A DNA stretch of 64,000 nucleotides from Dipteris shenzhenensis (lineage: Eukaryota > Polypodiophyta > Polypodiopsida > Gleicheniales), in NCBI GenBank assembly GCA_047967505.1, contig CM106541.1; one strand, given 5' to 3'. The notes beneath the pieces are model-generated. The model was not told the origin of the DNA. It ran no database searches and saw only the letters and a list, made by a program, of their open reading frames with translations. Both the position numbers and the translations under genes were made by a program. This document shows, in pieces, positions 36,390 to 46,566 of the stretch (the first letter of the stretch is position 1; each line of letters begins with the position of its first letter).

Positions 36390-36652
36390 CTCAAAAGTTT
36401 GGACCCAAGTCGTACTTCCAGTTCATGACTAAACGTTTTGTTCCTCCTCCTGATGGTTGATCTCAACTCATTGTCGTCCATTATGTTCATGCTCGCACTG
36501 TTCTTTTTGACATATTTCGGTCTCAAAAGTTTGGACCCAAGTCGTACTTCAGGTTCATGACTAAATGTTCCGTTCCTTCTCCTGGTTGATTTCAGCTTAT
36601 TGTCGTCGATTATGTTCATGCTCGCACTATTCTTTTTTATGTACTTTCGGAT
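36390..36652. repeat. 132-bp tandem duplication
   Basis: CTCAAAAGTTTGGACCCAAG starts units at 36390 and 36522. A further, smaller duplication follows at about 36705-36795 (TGTGTTTGCATCTAGGCA twice, about 60 bp apart). Confidence 0.9.
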
Positions 36653-36899
36653 GTAAACTGTTCCAGGTTTTTGTTTCGCCTATCGCACTCAATTCTAAAA
36701 ATTGCACTTCTGCTTTGCGTGTGTTTGCATCTAGGCATCGGTTCAGTTCTAAACTATACTTCTACTTTGCATGTGTTTGCATCTAGGCACTCGTCTGTTT
36801 TACGTTTTGTCGGTTCTTTTTGTTATTGCTTTTTGTTATGGCTTTCGACGACCCCTGATTAGGTGATTCGCTTTTCTTGCGGACCCCATTCAGCCAAAA

Positions 36900-37790
36900 A
36901 AGATATAGTTGCGGACATTCCAATTCGCAAAGAAAGGTCTAAGCATATCCAAGGTATAGCGGTGCGTCAGTTAAGTCGTTTCTCTTGGTACGTACTTGTG
37001 TTCATACCACTTAATTTAGTCTATAATTTGTTGTAGACTTAGGCCCACCAGTTACAAATGCAGTGCTTCTTATTTCTGATTTAGTCTATGATTTCTCATT
37101 TCGTTATGGAGTGATTTCTTATTACGAACCCGAGATGTAACTCTCAAGATCCATGTCATACAATGTCATGAAAACTCATAAATCACATCATAACATCTTC
37201 CTGTATCCTTCTAAAGCTTCTAAAGCTTACATATCTAAGCAGTTTTATATTAAGCTTCCAATATAAAATTATGCATTTGAATAGCTCCATTTATGCCGAC
37301 CATTAACCCGCACGTCCGGAGCACACAATCCAAGTGAGGGCAATAGTCTGCCCATCACTATGGATTGGGACAGACTACTGCCCAACAGAAATGAAGGTAA
37401 GTATTTTGATTTGAAAAGACAAAGCTTGATCTAAAGTTTGAAGGAATAATTACCATACTTACCGGTCCATTTTAAAGTGTCTCCGGTCTAAATCGCATCC
37501 TGAGAATTCAATGCAATAACGAGTTTCCTGGATTTCAATTGACAGAACCCATTCCTCTCGAAGTGTAGTATTACTTGTTTAATTTTAAGGAAGGCATTGA
37601 AACTGAAATTTTCCATATATAATATGGACATGATCTAAGAAAGGATCACTTTTTCCGAGAATGATCTAGGTCTATTTCTCAACGCATGGATGAATTTACA
37701 GACATCATAATTCAAGTGTTCTATGTTATCAAATTTTTCAGTGATGGCAACTCCATGTTCCATTTGGGTGATAGTGATGCTTATATTTAG
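36900..37790. other. No gene recognised
   Basis: AT-rich intergenic DNA. The minus frame at about 37790-37650 (LNISITITQMEHGVAITEKF) belongs to the 3' part of the Penelope-like RT. Below about 37500 nothing is recognisable. Confidence 0.4.
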
Positions 37791-38890
37791 GAAATCTGCC
37801 TTCACTCCAACATCGTGGCCCCGACTATCTTGGGAGTAAGTAGTGGTGGTTCCTTTATATCCAAGTAGTGAAGAGGATAAATCAAGGGGTAGGGTGCATC
37901 GTCTCCATTTTCCTTTGTAAGGAATTGTTTGGGCGATGTGACATTGATCATGAGGATATCATCCATATATCTGAAAACATTTCTAAACATTTTCAGTATT
38001 GCAAGCATTCTATTCTTCCGTAATTTCTAGATAAAGGTATATTCGAACCAGAATAAGTACAAGTTGCACCATAATGGGGCACATGCAAATCCCACAGGGA
38101 TACCTGAGACTTGCTTAAAGATCATATCTCCCAATCTTACATGCATATTGGTCAATAACCAGTTGTTAATTTCAATAAATTCTACCCTTGACCATGAAAT
38201 TCATGTCTTTTTCTTTTTATTGCTCCACGAAGCTCTCTCCACGCCATGATTTATGCATATGAAAGTTGCTTTTTCTTCATCAAATGCTATATTAATAACA
38301 TTTTCCGATATACCTTTTAGCCCATCGTTTCCCTCCAAAGGGTATGTTCTCATAGCACTTTCCTATATCCGCTATATAAATCAAGTAGATATTCTGAGGT
38401 AAGTTTATCTTGACATCAAATGCAGAATTAACAATCCAAAAAGCATTAACCTCATAGCCCACTTGCTCAAATATTTGGTCTTGTAGGTTTTTAGCTACAA
38501 GCATAATTGGCTCCATAGCCAATTGGAAAGCAATCGTGATTAGAGATGCTAATTTCACAAAGACGCAGAAATGCGCATTGGTTATCCATCTAAAAGTATT
38601 CTTATGGGCTTTATAAGTCGCCATCATGTACGGGAGTGATTGAGACTCAATAGTGTATTTAAGGTCAAATTGAGTAATCCCTCTAACCAGTTGGTCGAGG
38701 GTACTGATATCATGGATCCGAAGAAAGTCATTGCTGGATAGTCTATCAAATGCACACCCAAAGATAAACTTCTTGCAAATGTAAGCCGGCGTATTATTTG
38801 ATTTATTAGTAGACGTGACAAGTAGAGAAGCTGTAATTTTCGAGACTTCTTCTTGAATTATAGATGCTGCATAAAAAGCATTTTATTATA
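37650..38890 (-). pseudogene. Penelope-like element reverse transcriptase, decayed
   Basis: The minus frame is open from about 38880 to 38292. It reads NNTPAYICKKFIFGCAF, then LPYMMATYKAHKNTFRWITN, NAFWIVNSAFDVKINLPQ and YIADIGKCYENIPF. This is the order of Penelope-type RT: the N-terminal TPA.ICK block, the YK.HK..FR.ITN block, and palm motif A with its Asp (38367-38369). Motif C follows in another frame as FRYMDDILMIN, the catalytic Asp pair at about 37958-37963. After it come YPLHYLDIKEP and AITEKFDN, typical of the thumb. Frameshifts between motifs A and C inactivate it. No GIY-YIG endonuclease was recognised. The call rests on motif order recalled from the family. Confidence 0.65.
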
Positions 38891-39631
38891 TTCTTCTTTT
38901 CCACGATTTCTCTTAAGAAACTTCTCCCAAAATTTTCAAACTCCCATTGTAATGCGTTTATTTTATTCTTACAAAGAGGGACAATCTCACTTAGTCTTTC
39001 CCAAACATCCAATAAAGCTGAAATAACTCCTATATTAAACCCGTTTCGTGGGATATGGTTAAGGCCTTTCTTTATTTCCTCTCGTTAAGTATTCATTCTC
39101 AATGATGTTGCTATCCAGAGTGACAACACGTTTCACAAATTTCTTTTTATTGTGTTGTGGCAGTCACAAATGTTCTCATTCCCATCCTTGAAGGTGATAT
39201 CGGGTTTGCATAGGGATGCTACCATACTACCGAAAAAAGACCATGCAAAGCTGAGACCATGGATAAATTCCGTCAGATTATGCAAACCATATTGGCATAA
39301 GAAATCTGTTATTAATCTCTTTATGGAGAAAACTTCCAACAGTTGATTATGAAAAAATACATGGATGAAATTTCCAGAAAGCTCTTTATTGCAAACCAAA
39401 GAAAGTCTCCCATGTGGCAACTGGACTAATCGTCTCTGGTTCTGGTGACATACCTAGACTATGTTAGTCTTTATCATCGTATAATAGGTGTTGAGCTGGG
39501 AGATTGTTGCTCTTGTTATTCGTAAAGGACATGGTCTTTCCTTCTCTCATTATTTTTGAAGTGCGTACCTGTGCTTCCGACTGGCTATCAAAGTGGACTG
39601 AGCTCTCTGATGTGGGTTGCCAATCAATCAC

Positions 39632-40759
39632 TCAACTTGTTCCTTGATTTCTTGCAGTATCAAATTCTGGACATCCTCTTCCTCTAGTGTTCCCAATTCT
39701 CCCACCAAACCGTCCTCTTTTCGGAGGGGGTAAGCTTCTGTAAGTAATAATTTCTGGGGATTTGATCATTGCTTCTCCATAAGACAGAACTCTAGGGGAA
39801 GGTTGTGGAAACAATGGCACTTGTAGGTTTTTCTCCAAGTTTTTGACAGCTATGAGGACCAAATCTCTCATATAATGAAAGGCCAAAGATGCCTTACAGA
39901 ATTGCATCATATCGCTTGACTTCATAAAGAGAATAAAGGAATTGAATGAAGCCTTCAACGGTCTATTGGGGAAGAAGGCTTGCAGATTATTGGCTATATA
40001 CCATACTGCGTGGTCAAACCACAGTGGTTGTGCTCTGCAACTGATCTTTTCCTCCAGGCACCTACATTTCAAATATGGTCTTCCCACATTAAAGATATCA
40101 TTAACGTATTTGGCAGATTTCCTTTCTGTTTCTGAGATCTTGCTCTTGCACCTGCCAAATACTCCTGCCGGGGAACTGCAGTGGCCTTCTGCAAATGCAG
40201 ACATCAGAAAGAAATTGGCCAAGGCATAATTGTGAACAATGTTTATATTAAAATTCTGGGCATGTTTTTTAGCTTCCTCCTTGAGTGCTTTCGTTTGATC
40301 CACCAAGTTTGCTAGAAAGATCCAAGTATCTGGAGCAAAGGGCACTAGTAGATTCATGTCATGGAGTTCCCACACCTTGTTATCACAAGCTAATAATTCT
40401 GCTTCCAAGACTCTTGCAGGAAAAAAAGGGTTTGTGTATGTCTGGGTTGAGTCCTTTCTAGGTGTGATTGTGGATACCATAAGTTGGTCCGAGAAAATGG
40501 TATCTTGTACTTCTTGTGATAACCCTTCCAAATCACAAAAACTGTGTTGGGTTTTCCTTGATGATGCACTATCTGGAATAGAAAAGCATCTCAGGCCCAA
40601 GTTTTCCATAGATAGAGGGGCCGATGGTGGTAGCAGATTGAAGTATTCAAACATACATCTCATTGTGTCCGGGGATTTTTCTGCAAAATCTAGCAAAGTA
40701 GTGTTGTCCTCTTCCATGAGTTGGTCCAAAGACTGCACCAGTTGATTAACAATCTGCAT
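39632..40759 (-). CDS. Long ORF upstream of the Penelope-like RT, unknown function
   Basis: The first ATG is at 40759, giving about 375 residues; the frame is open a little further up, to about 40795. It begins with a helical, acidic stretch (MQIVNQLVQSLDQLMEEDNT) and has a middle part with Cys and aromatic residues (KCRCLEEKISCRAQPLWFDH). It ends in a basic glycine- and arginine-rich tail (KRGRFGGRIGNTRGRG), which suggests nucleic-acid binding. After the stop the same frame continues for 55 codons, so the ancestral protein was longer. It lies on the same strand and just upstream of the RT, as an ORF1 or RT N-terminal extension would. It is the longest intact frame of the element. Identity is inference from position; I do not recognise a domain. 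Confidence 0.5.
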   Translation of the reverse strand: MQIVNQLVQSLDQLMEEDNTTLLDFAEKSPDTMRCMFEYFNLLPPSAPLSMENLGLRCFSIPDSASSRKTQHSFCDLEGLSQEVQDTIFSDQLMVSTITPRKDSTQTYTNPFFPARVLEAELLACDNKVWELHDMNLLVPFAPDTWIFLANLVDQTKALKEEAKKHAQNFNINIVHNYALANFFLMSAFAEGHCSSPAGVFGRCKSKISETERKSAKYVNDIFNVGRPYLKCRCLEEKISCRAQPLWFDHAVWYIANNLQAFFPNRPLKASFNSFILFMKSSDMMQFCKASLAFHYMRDLVLIAVKNLEKNLQVPLFPQPSPRVLSYGEAMIKSPEIITYRSLPPPKRGRFGGRIGNTRGRGCPEFDTARNQGTS

Positions 40760-41253
40760 GGTTTTCTCAAAGTTTCCCCTCCCTAACACTAACAATCTGC
40801 ACCAATCAATGAAATAGTTGTATCACCACCAACTTGCTAGACTCGGGATGTGTTGTAATTTCTTGAGAGTCAAGAGCAATGATTTCTTTATGGATCTTCC
40901 TATTAAACATGGTCATGACCACTTGGCAGCCAAGGATTTTAAATCCTGATGCCAAACAGAGGTCTGCATTACAAAAGCATAGCATGTATAACCATTAGTT
41001 ATGAAGAGTTTGTTCTCTTACAATGGTTACACAAGTGTGTGTTTTTCCTAAGCTGTAATCTATCCTATCATTATCTGCACCTCCAAGCAATTGCCATGGC
41101 AAAGCATATAAGCTTACATGATCCAATGCTGTCAGTAAAACTTGAATGACATTCATTATTTCAAAAAAATGCAAGTATTGTAACACATCCTTGTTGAATG
41201 GGCCATCAAATGAAGAGTGTAAAGCTGGCCCTGCTTAGATTTACACTCAATAT

Positions 41254-41356
41254 GGTAGGATTCAACTCCTCAATGGACAAATCCCCCTCCAACATTTGAA
41301 TGGTAGGATTCACCCTCCCATTCAACTCCTCGATGGACCTATCCCCCTCCAGCTTG
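41254..41356. repeat. About 50-bp imperfect tandem duplication
   Basis: GGTAGGATTCA, CAACTCCTC, ATGGACAAATCCCCCTCC and its variant recur in two units starting near 41254 and 41302. Confidence 0.7.
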
Positions 41357-41399
41357 GCACGATTGGAATTCTTGACCCTCCTCTCCTCCAGACAAAAGT

Positions 41400-42690
41400 A
41401 CAGGACTTCTAATGTGGAAGAGATTGCGTTTGAAGATCTTGTGGCATGAGAGCTTCAACTCCTAAAGAATAATATTTCGGCAAAGCAAGTGAAGCCAAAG
41501 CGATGAGAGCCTAGGTTGTACAAGTCTGGTACTTGCTCCCCCTTCTACAGCCCAGTATTGGCTTATGGAAGACATCTACATATTGCAACGTATACTCATG
41601 TATGCTTGCTGTGAAGTGCAGGTGGTTATTATCTAGAAATACTTGCAATCATGTGGGAGAAGGAGAGAGGTTGTCAAGTAACCGTATCACAGAGGGGCCA
41701 GAAGGCCTGCAGACTGCATGCTGCACCAACTTTGGTGGTCAGGGTAGTAACGAAGGCAGTGAGGAAGTATTTGGACCACTCAAGTGTGAGGGCGTGTCGG
41801 TCTTCCATTAGGGGTGTTCATCAGTATTTGGCTAGTGTTTTTGTCACAGCTTTGGGATGGCCAAGGGCTTTCTTTTTGCTCGCCCAGTCCTTATAGACAT
41901 GCATCTATTTTCATTTACTTTCCTTGTTCTATGCGGTTGTGTGTCCCATTTCGTAAGCTGCGATCGTTTTCCGTTTCCTTTTCCAAACAGAACTATCATC
42001 GAACGATCACTTAATACTATGCGCATCTTTACCTTTCTGCATCTATTTATTCGGAATAGCGCATTCGTTTTGGAGTTTCCATCGAATCCCCTCAACTGGG
42101 ATCATCCCTTGGCTATGAACTAAGTTATACAACGACATCTAGACTGATATCTATTACATGATGCAGGAGATCTGCATTGTTACGGTTGAACCTCCGAGTT
42201 ATCTCGTGCGTTGTAGCCGGTTGCCATTTCTACAAACGGCTTAATCGAAACAGATCTAGCCATATCCACTCAGTAGGATCGAGTGCCTAACCTTCTTGCG
42301 ACGTCCGGTTGCTGGGGTAGTGTATTCTTCTCGGCGCATCCATTAGGATAGTCCTTTGGATAGCATTGGAGGTCGTCATCGAAGTATATCACGTGCAGGG
42401 GGGTTCGTTAACCCACAGCTCCAGGTGAGGAGAAAACTTTGCGTTTCAATAGTTTCCAGGTCACTTTAGCTGCGCTAAGTCATAAGCAGGCGATTCTGTG
42501 GTAGGAATACCTTTCCCACCCCTTTACAACGAATGTCTATCCTACTGGTCTTCCGTTTACGGATGTTTGTATCGCTATTTGCAAAACGGGTGGGTATCGC
42601 TCAGAGCTCTATCTTCGTGTAAGGGAGATCACGTAGCAATATCCGTGGAACTGGGAGGGATCTTCCATTCTATGGTTACTGATGCCCTTC
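41400..42690. other. Intergenic, no gene recognised
   Basis: GC content is close to that of the genes nearby. Short frames occur on both strands without recognisable domains. A CACGTG sits near 42390. No tRNA cloverleaf could be built from the GGTTCG at about 42409. Confidence 0.4.
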
Positions 42691-42699
42691 ACTACCCTT

Positions 42700-42975
42700 C
42701 CGTTCCTTGCATGCCGCGATGCATGCTCACGGAGAGTCGGGGTTCCACATGACAGTCATTACAAACCCAGAGAATCTGGACAACACCCATGGATGTTCCC
42801 TTGGATATATTCAATGCAATAGCCCGCTTCTTAAACTGCATCAAGAATGTCTCATAAACATCCAATGTAGGTCTGGGACTTTATCCTTCCTCATTTCAAG
42901 GGAAAGATATTCTAGTTTTGCCTATACATTTTTGCTTTGGGAATGTCTTGTATCCCCTACCAAAATTTATCCACA
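42700..42975 (-). pseudogene. Relic DYW deaminase domain of PPR-B
   Basis: In a shifted frame the strand reads ILVGDTRHSQSKNV, a stop, then AKLEYLSLEMRKD and VPDLHW, the start of a DYW domain. After a further break it reads KKRAIALNISKGTSMGVVQI then LWVCNDCH (CNDCH at 42763-42749). CxDCH is the second zinc-ligand motif of the DYW cytidine deaminase. The first motif, HSE with the catalytic Glu, should precede AIA but reads QFKK, so even a repaired frame would lack catalysis. The terminal DYW triplet is not seen. Confidence 0.75.
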
Positions 42976-45390
42976 ATCCCCCGATTGTCAGTCCCCCAAC
43001 TCTGGTCTGGCTTCATCCATGCTCTTTTTCTCACTCTCATTGCCTCAATCTGCTTCTCTTCCTCTTGCATGTCAGCATCTGCATATATGTTGGACATCAA
43101 GACATAAGATGAAGCATCCTTTTCGTCCACTTGCACTGCATGCTCAAAGGCCAATCTTCCAAGCTCCACATTACCCCACTTCTGACAAGCACCCAACACT
43201 GTATGCCACACAGCAAGATCAGGATGGAAAGGCAGCTTCTTCACCATCTCTATTGCCTCGTCTAATCGGCCTGCACGGCCAAAGAGATCAACAATGCAAC
43301 TGTGGTGCTCAATATTTGGAGTGATACCATAGTCTCTGCTCATAGACTCTAAGTAATTATGGGCCTTATCCTCTAGACCCATGTGACTGCATACACTAAG
43401 GACGATAGAGAATGTGACTCCATTTGGCTTTATCTCCTCTCTCATTCTCTCAAACATACTGAAAACCATTTCGCTTTCTCCATGCTTGGCATATCCAGCA
43501 ATCAGTGCAGTCCATGAGACCTCATCTCGAACGAGCAGCTTGTCAAACGCTTCCAATGCTTCTGCAAGCAAGGCGCATTTGGCATACATATCCACCAAGG
43601 TGTTGCCAAGAGCAATGTCCGTTTCCAGCCCCTTTCTGGCTATTTCAGAGTGTGTTTCTCGACCCTTTTCTATCCCTCCTATGCTGCCACAAGCTGTCAA
43701 GGTGCAAACAAATGTGACAGCATCTGGAGAGAGACCCTCCAGTTGCATTTGTTTGAGACAGATAAGCACTTCCTCACCAAGCCCCTGCTCTGCATATCCT
43801 GCGATCAGTGCATTCCATGAGACCTCATCTCGAAGTGGCAGCTTGTCAAATGCTTCATGTGCTTCTGAAAGCGAGCCACATTTGGCATACATATCCACCA
43901 AGATGTTGCCAACAAAAAGATATCTTTCCAGGCCCTTTCTGGCTATCTCAGCATGTATTTCTCGGCCCTTGTTCATCGCTCCTATGCTGCCACAAGCTTT
44001 CAAGCTGCAAACAAATGTGACAGCATCTGGAGAGAGACCCTCCAGTTGCATCTGTTCAAGACAGGTCAGCCCTTCGTCACCAAGCCCATGTTGGGCATAT
44101 CCTGCGATCATTGCATTCCACGAAACCTCATCTCGTACTGGAAGCTTGTCAAACGCTTGCCGTGCTTCCACAAGCGAGCCACATTTAGCATACATATCCA
44201 CCAAGATGTTGCCAACAAAAAGATCTGTTTCCAACCCCTTTCTGGCTATCTCAGCATGTATTGCTCGACCTCTTTCTGCATCTTTCAGCCTAGCACAAGC
44301 CTTCAGTACTGTGACGGAGGTATACTTGCTAGGGTATATAAAATCCTCTTGCATCTCCTGGTAGAGTTTGAGGGCATGCTTTGAATCCCCAAATTCAATA
44401 TAACCCCAGATAAGTGAATTCCAAGAATACTCATTCCGATCAACCAACTTGTCAAAAACCTGCTGAGCATCCCAAATGCTTCCAACTTGTACCAACATTG
44501 GGACGACGTAGTTGCCAAGGAATCTATGATTTTCGAGCCCATTTTGGCACAAATAAGCATACAAGCGTTTGGTATACGCTGTATTTTTCTTTTTTCTGCA
44601 CTGATGCAAGATGCACGTAATGTTCTGAATTGAAGGCGGCTGGGGCATCCGCTCCAATGAAGCGAGTGCCTCTTCCAAGCTGAGTGTTTCCCAGGCACTC
44701 TTTTCACACACCTCTTGTGCTGTAGATTCATTGATCTTTACGTCAACCTGCCTACTGTCTTGAGTCAGACCCGTGGATGCTTTGGGCTTTTTCTCTAGTA
44801 CGCCTTGAAGGCAACCTGGATTGTGCCAGCCGACTATCCAGAGTGACTTGGTAGTCTTATTCTTGGAGTCTGGAGACCGTGAGTAAGTCTGTTGTTTAGA
44901 TTGACAAGAGACTCATCAGACTAGCCAATCTACAGATTTACCTGGGCAAATCACTCAGTTCATATTCATCCCACGCTTACTTTGCTCTGTTGCTGTGAAG
45001 GATTTGTAAAGTTCTCCTTCCATGAGCGCTCCGTCCCTGACCTACCTGCGAAGGAAGACCACAGGAATGGTTAGCAAACCATTCGTGTCCCCAATCAGTA
45101 TGCACCCATGTGAAACGGAGAAAAATGACTGCAGAGTTAGAGTAAAGGACGGCAGTACCTGAACGCGAATATTCCTCCACCACTGCTCCACTGTTCTCAG
45201 GGAAAGCCATCGGAGAGCGAGGGCTTGATTGCCTGCGCAGATGAGCTGCGAACCGGTAGGATAGTGGATGTCCGCTGCAGAAAAACGCCGGGCAATGCAA
45301 CCGAGCGACGGTAGTGCTGCGCGGTTTCGTTGAGGTTGTGAGGAACGTATGAAAGGGGTCTGTATCTCCTCCTTTGGAAAGGTTCATCAT
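42700..45390 (-). pseudogene. PLS-DYW pentatricopeptide repeat locus, decayed (PPR-B)
   Basis: This is a paralogue of PPR-A in the same orientation. The main open frame (44711-42957) holds PPR triplets identical in layout, but with about three 101-residue units instead of five, then an E domain (HPDLAVWHTVLGACQ, YVLMSNIYADADM) and KPDQSWGTDNRGIVD. Exon 1 is conserved at 45390-45159 (AHLRRQSSPRSPMA), with a donor after TTCAG and an acceptor at 44871. Two defects stand out. Relative to PPR-A there is one extra base in CACAATTCCAGG (near 44820), so the spliced message is out of frame. The DYW end is broken. A shortened product from an internal ATG cannot be excluded. Confidence 0.8.
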
Positions 45391-45981
45391 TATCGCGAGA
45401 AACAGAGAGAGGAGGGTTTTGGTGAATTTGAAGCTTGCAGAGCTGCATGATCTCTTCTCTCCTGGTTCAAGCGTTGCGGATTTGGGAAATTTGCTTCCCA
45501 TATCCCTTGTTTCTTTCACAGCTGACGCCTCCTCGTGCAGTGCTTCCCATGATGTTGCCGTCCTGCCTTGATTTCTCCGTGGCTGTGACTGCAACTTTGC
45601 TGCTCTATGGCGGAAGAGTTCCTTGCAATTTTGGTTCTCCTTGCTTCTTTCAGCGCTTCCTCTTCTAGTGCGCTGAGGCTTTTACTTCGATATGGCCACC
45701 CTTTCATTTTGCCTTGATTTCTCCCTTTGCTGGATATGCCTTCGATCGTGCCATTAGCACTTTTATTAGCACTGGCATTTAGCACTGTCTTCTGCGTCTT
45801 CTATTTTGGTTGTGTGATGGTTGTAGCCTTGTAGGAAGGTTCATACTCATTTGGTCATTTGACCAAGTTAGAGAGTTAGTTGTTGTTAGTGTGAGTTAGG
45901 TTTAGTTAGTTAGTACGTTAGGTTTAGATTATTATATATTCTAATTTTTGCATTCTTATTAATCTTGTCGTTTGTTAACAC

Positions 45982-46070
45982 TGCCCCGCTAGGGGCACAC
46001 TATAGCAACGAGAACGTTGCCCCGTCTAAAGCGGGTGAGAGGGTCTAGTAAAGGGAACTTGCCTTTTCCC
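45982..46070. repeat. Dispersed repeat with four successive hairpins (copy 1)
   Basis: Within 90 bp four potential stem-loops follow one another: TGCCCC-GCTA-GGGGCA (45982-45997), GCAACG-AGAA-CGTTGC (46005-46020), CCCG-TCTAAAG-CGGG (46021-46035) and GGGAA/TTCCC (46053-46070). A second copy lies at 51355 with hairpin 1 intact. Similarity between the copies continues, in diverged form, to about 46330 and 51710 (GGCTGTGGATT..GAAGAAAAGT units). Function is unknown. Confidence 0.6.
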
Positions 46071-46558
46071 GTTGTTCTTTCTTCTTGCGGCTTCTTCTCT
46101 TTCATCTCGTCTTTCGTTTGTTAGTACTGTTCGTTTTCAGATTGTAGCTGGTTTGTGCTTCTTCTTTTTTGGCTGTGGATTACTTTGAAGAAAAGTGGAG
46201 TTGCTGGTCTTTGTTGCTCATTTGCGCTTCTTCTTGTTTGGTCGTGGATTTCTTTCAAAAAAGTTCGACTCCTTTTCCAGGTGATTTTTGCTTTTGTTGT
46301 CATTTACGCGTTCTCCTGTTTGTTTGTGCTGTTTTACGTCTTCAACAGCCAGTATGTAAGAGCGTCTAGAGATGGCGGGGAGCGGGAGGAATTAATCCTC
46401 TTCTCCTTCTCGTCTGCATTGCCCGCATGCTCTGTTGTCCCACCTCCACATGCCTATGAACCCACTCTCTCATAAAACAGGACCTTCTTCACCTTTTCCT
46501 TCCCCCCACAATAGCAATGCCCTAGAGCTTCGCAACAGGGCACAGAGCTGGAGGTTGA

Positions 46559-46566
46559 GGTCGATC
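46559..46566. repeat. Target-site duplication, left (GGTCGATC)
   Basis: The 8 bp GGTCGATC directly precede the left TIR and are repeated exactly after the right TIR at 48289-48296. Confidence 0.9.

Larger units (their letters stand above)
37650..40800 (-). mobile_element. Penelope-like retroelement, partial
   Basis: An RG-tailed upstream ORF (40759-39632), a linker with broken frames (39420-38890) and an RT with motifs A and C (38890-37650) lie in order on the minus strand. Penelope-like elements are known from conifers and, in endonuclease-lacking forms, from seedless plants. Termini were not found. Confidence 0.55.

Noticed and set aside
42400-42420. Possible tRNA T-arm (GGTTCG)
   Set aside because: No matching acceptor, D or anticodon arms could be built around it.
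42707-43324. Plus-strand open frame of 205 codons
   Set aside because: Antisense to the DYW relic and E domain of PPR-B.
43414-44364. Plus-strand open frame of 316 codons
   Set aside because: Same cause as above, antisense to the PPR-B repeats.
45982-46047. Possible Helitron 3' end (hairpin CCCG..CGGG then CTAG)
   Set aside because: Similarity between the two copies of this repeat continues past the CTAG, so an element end there is not supported.
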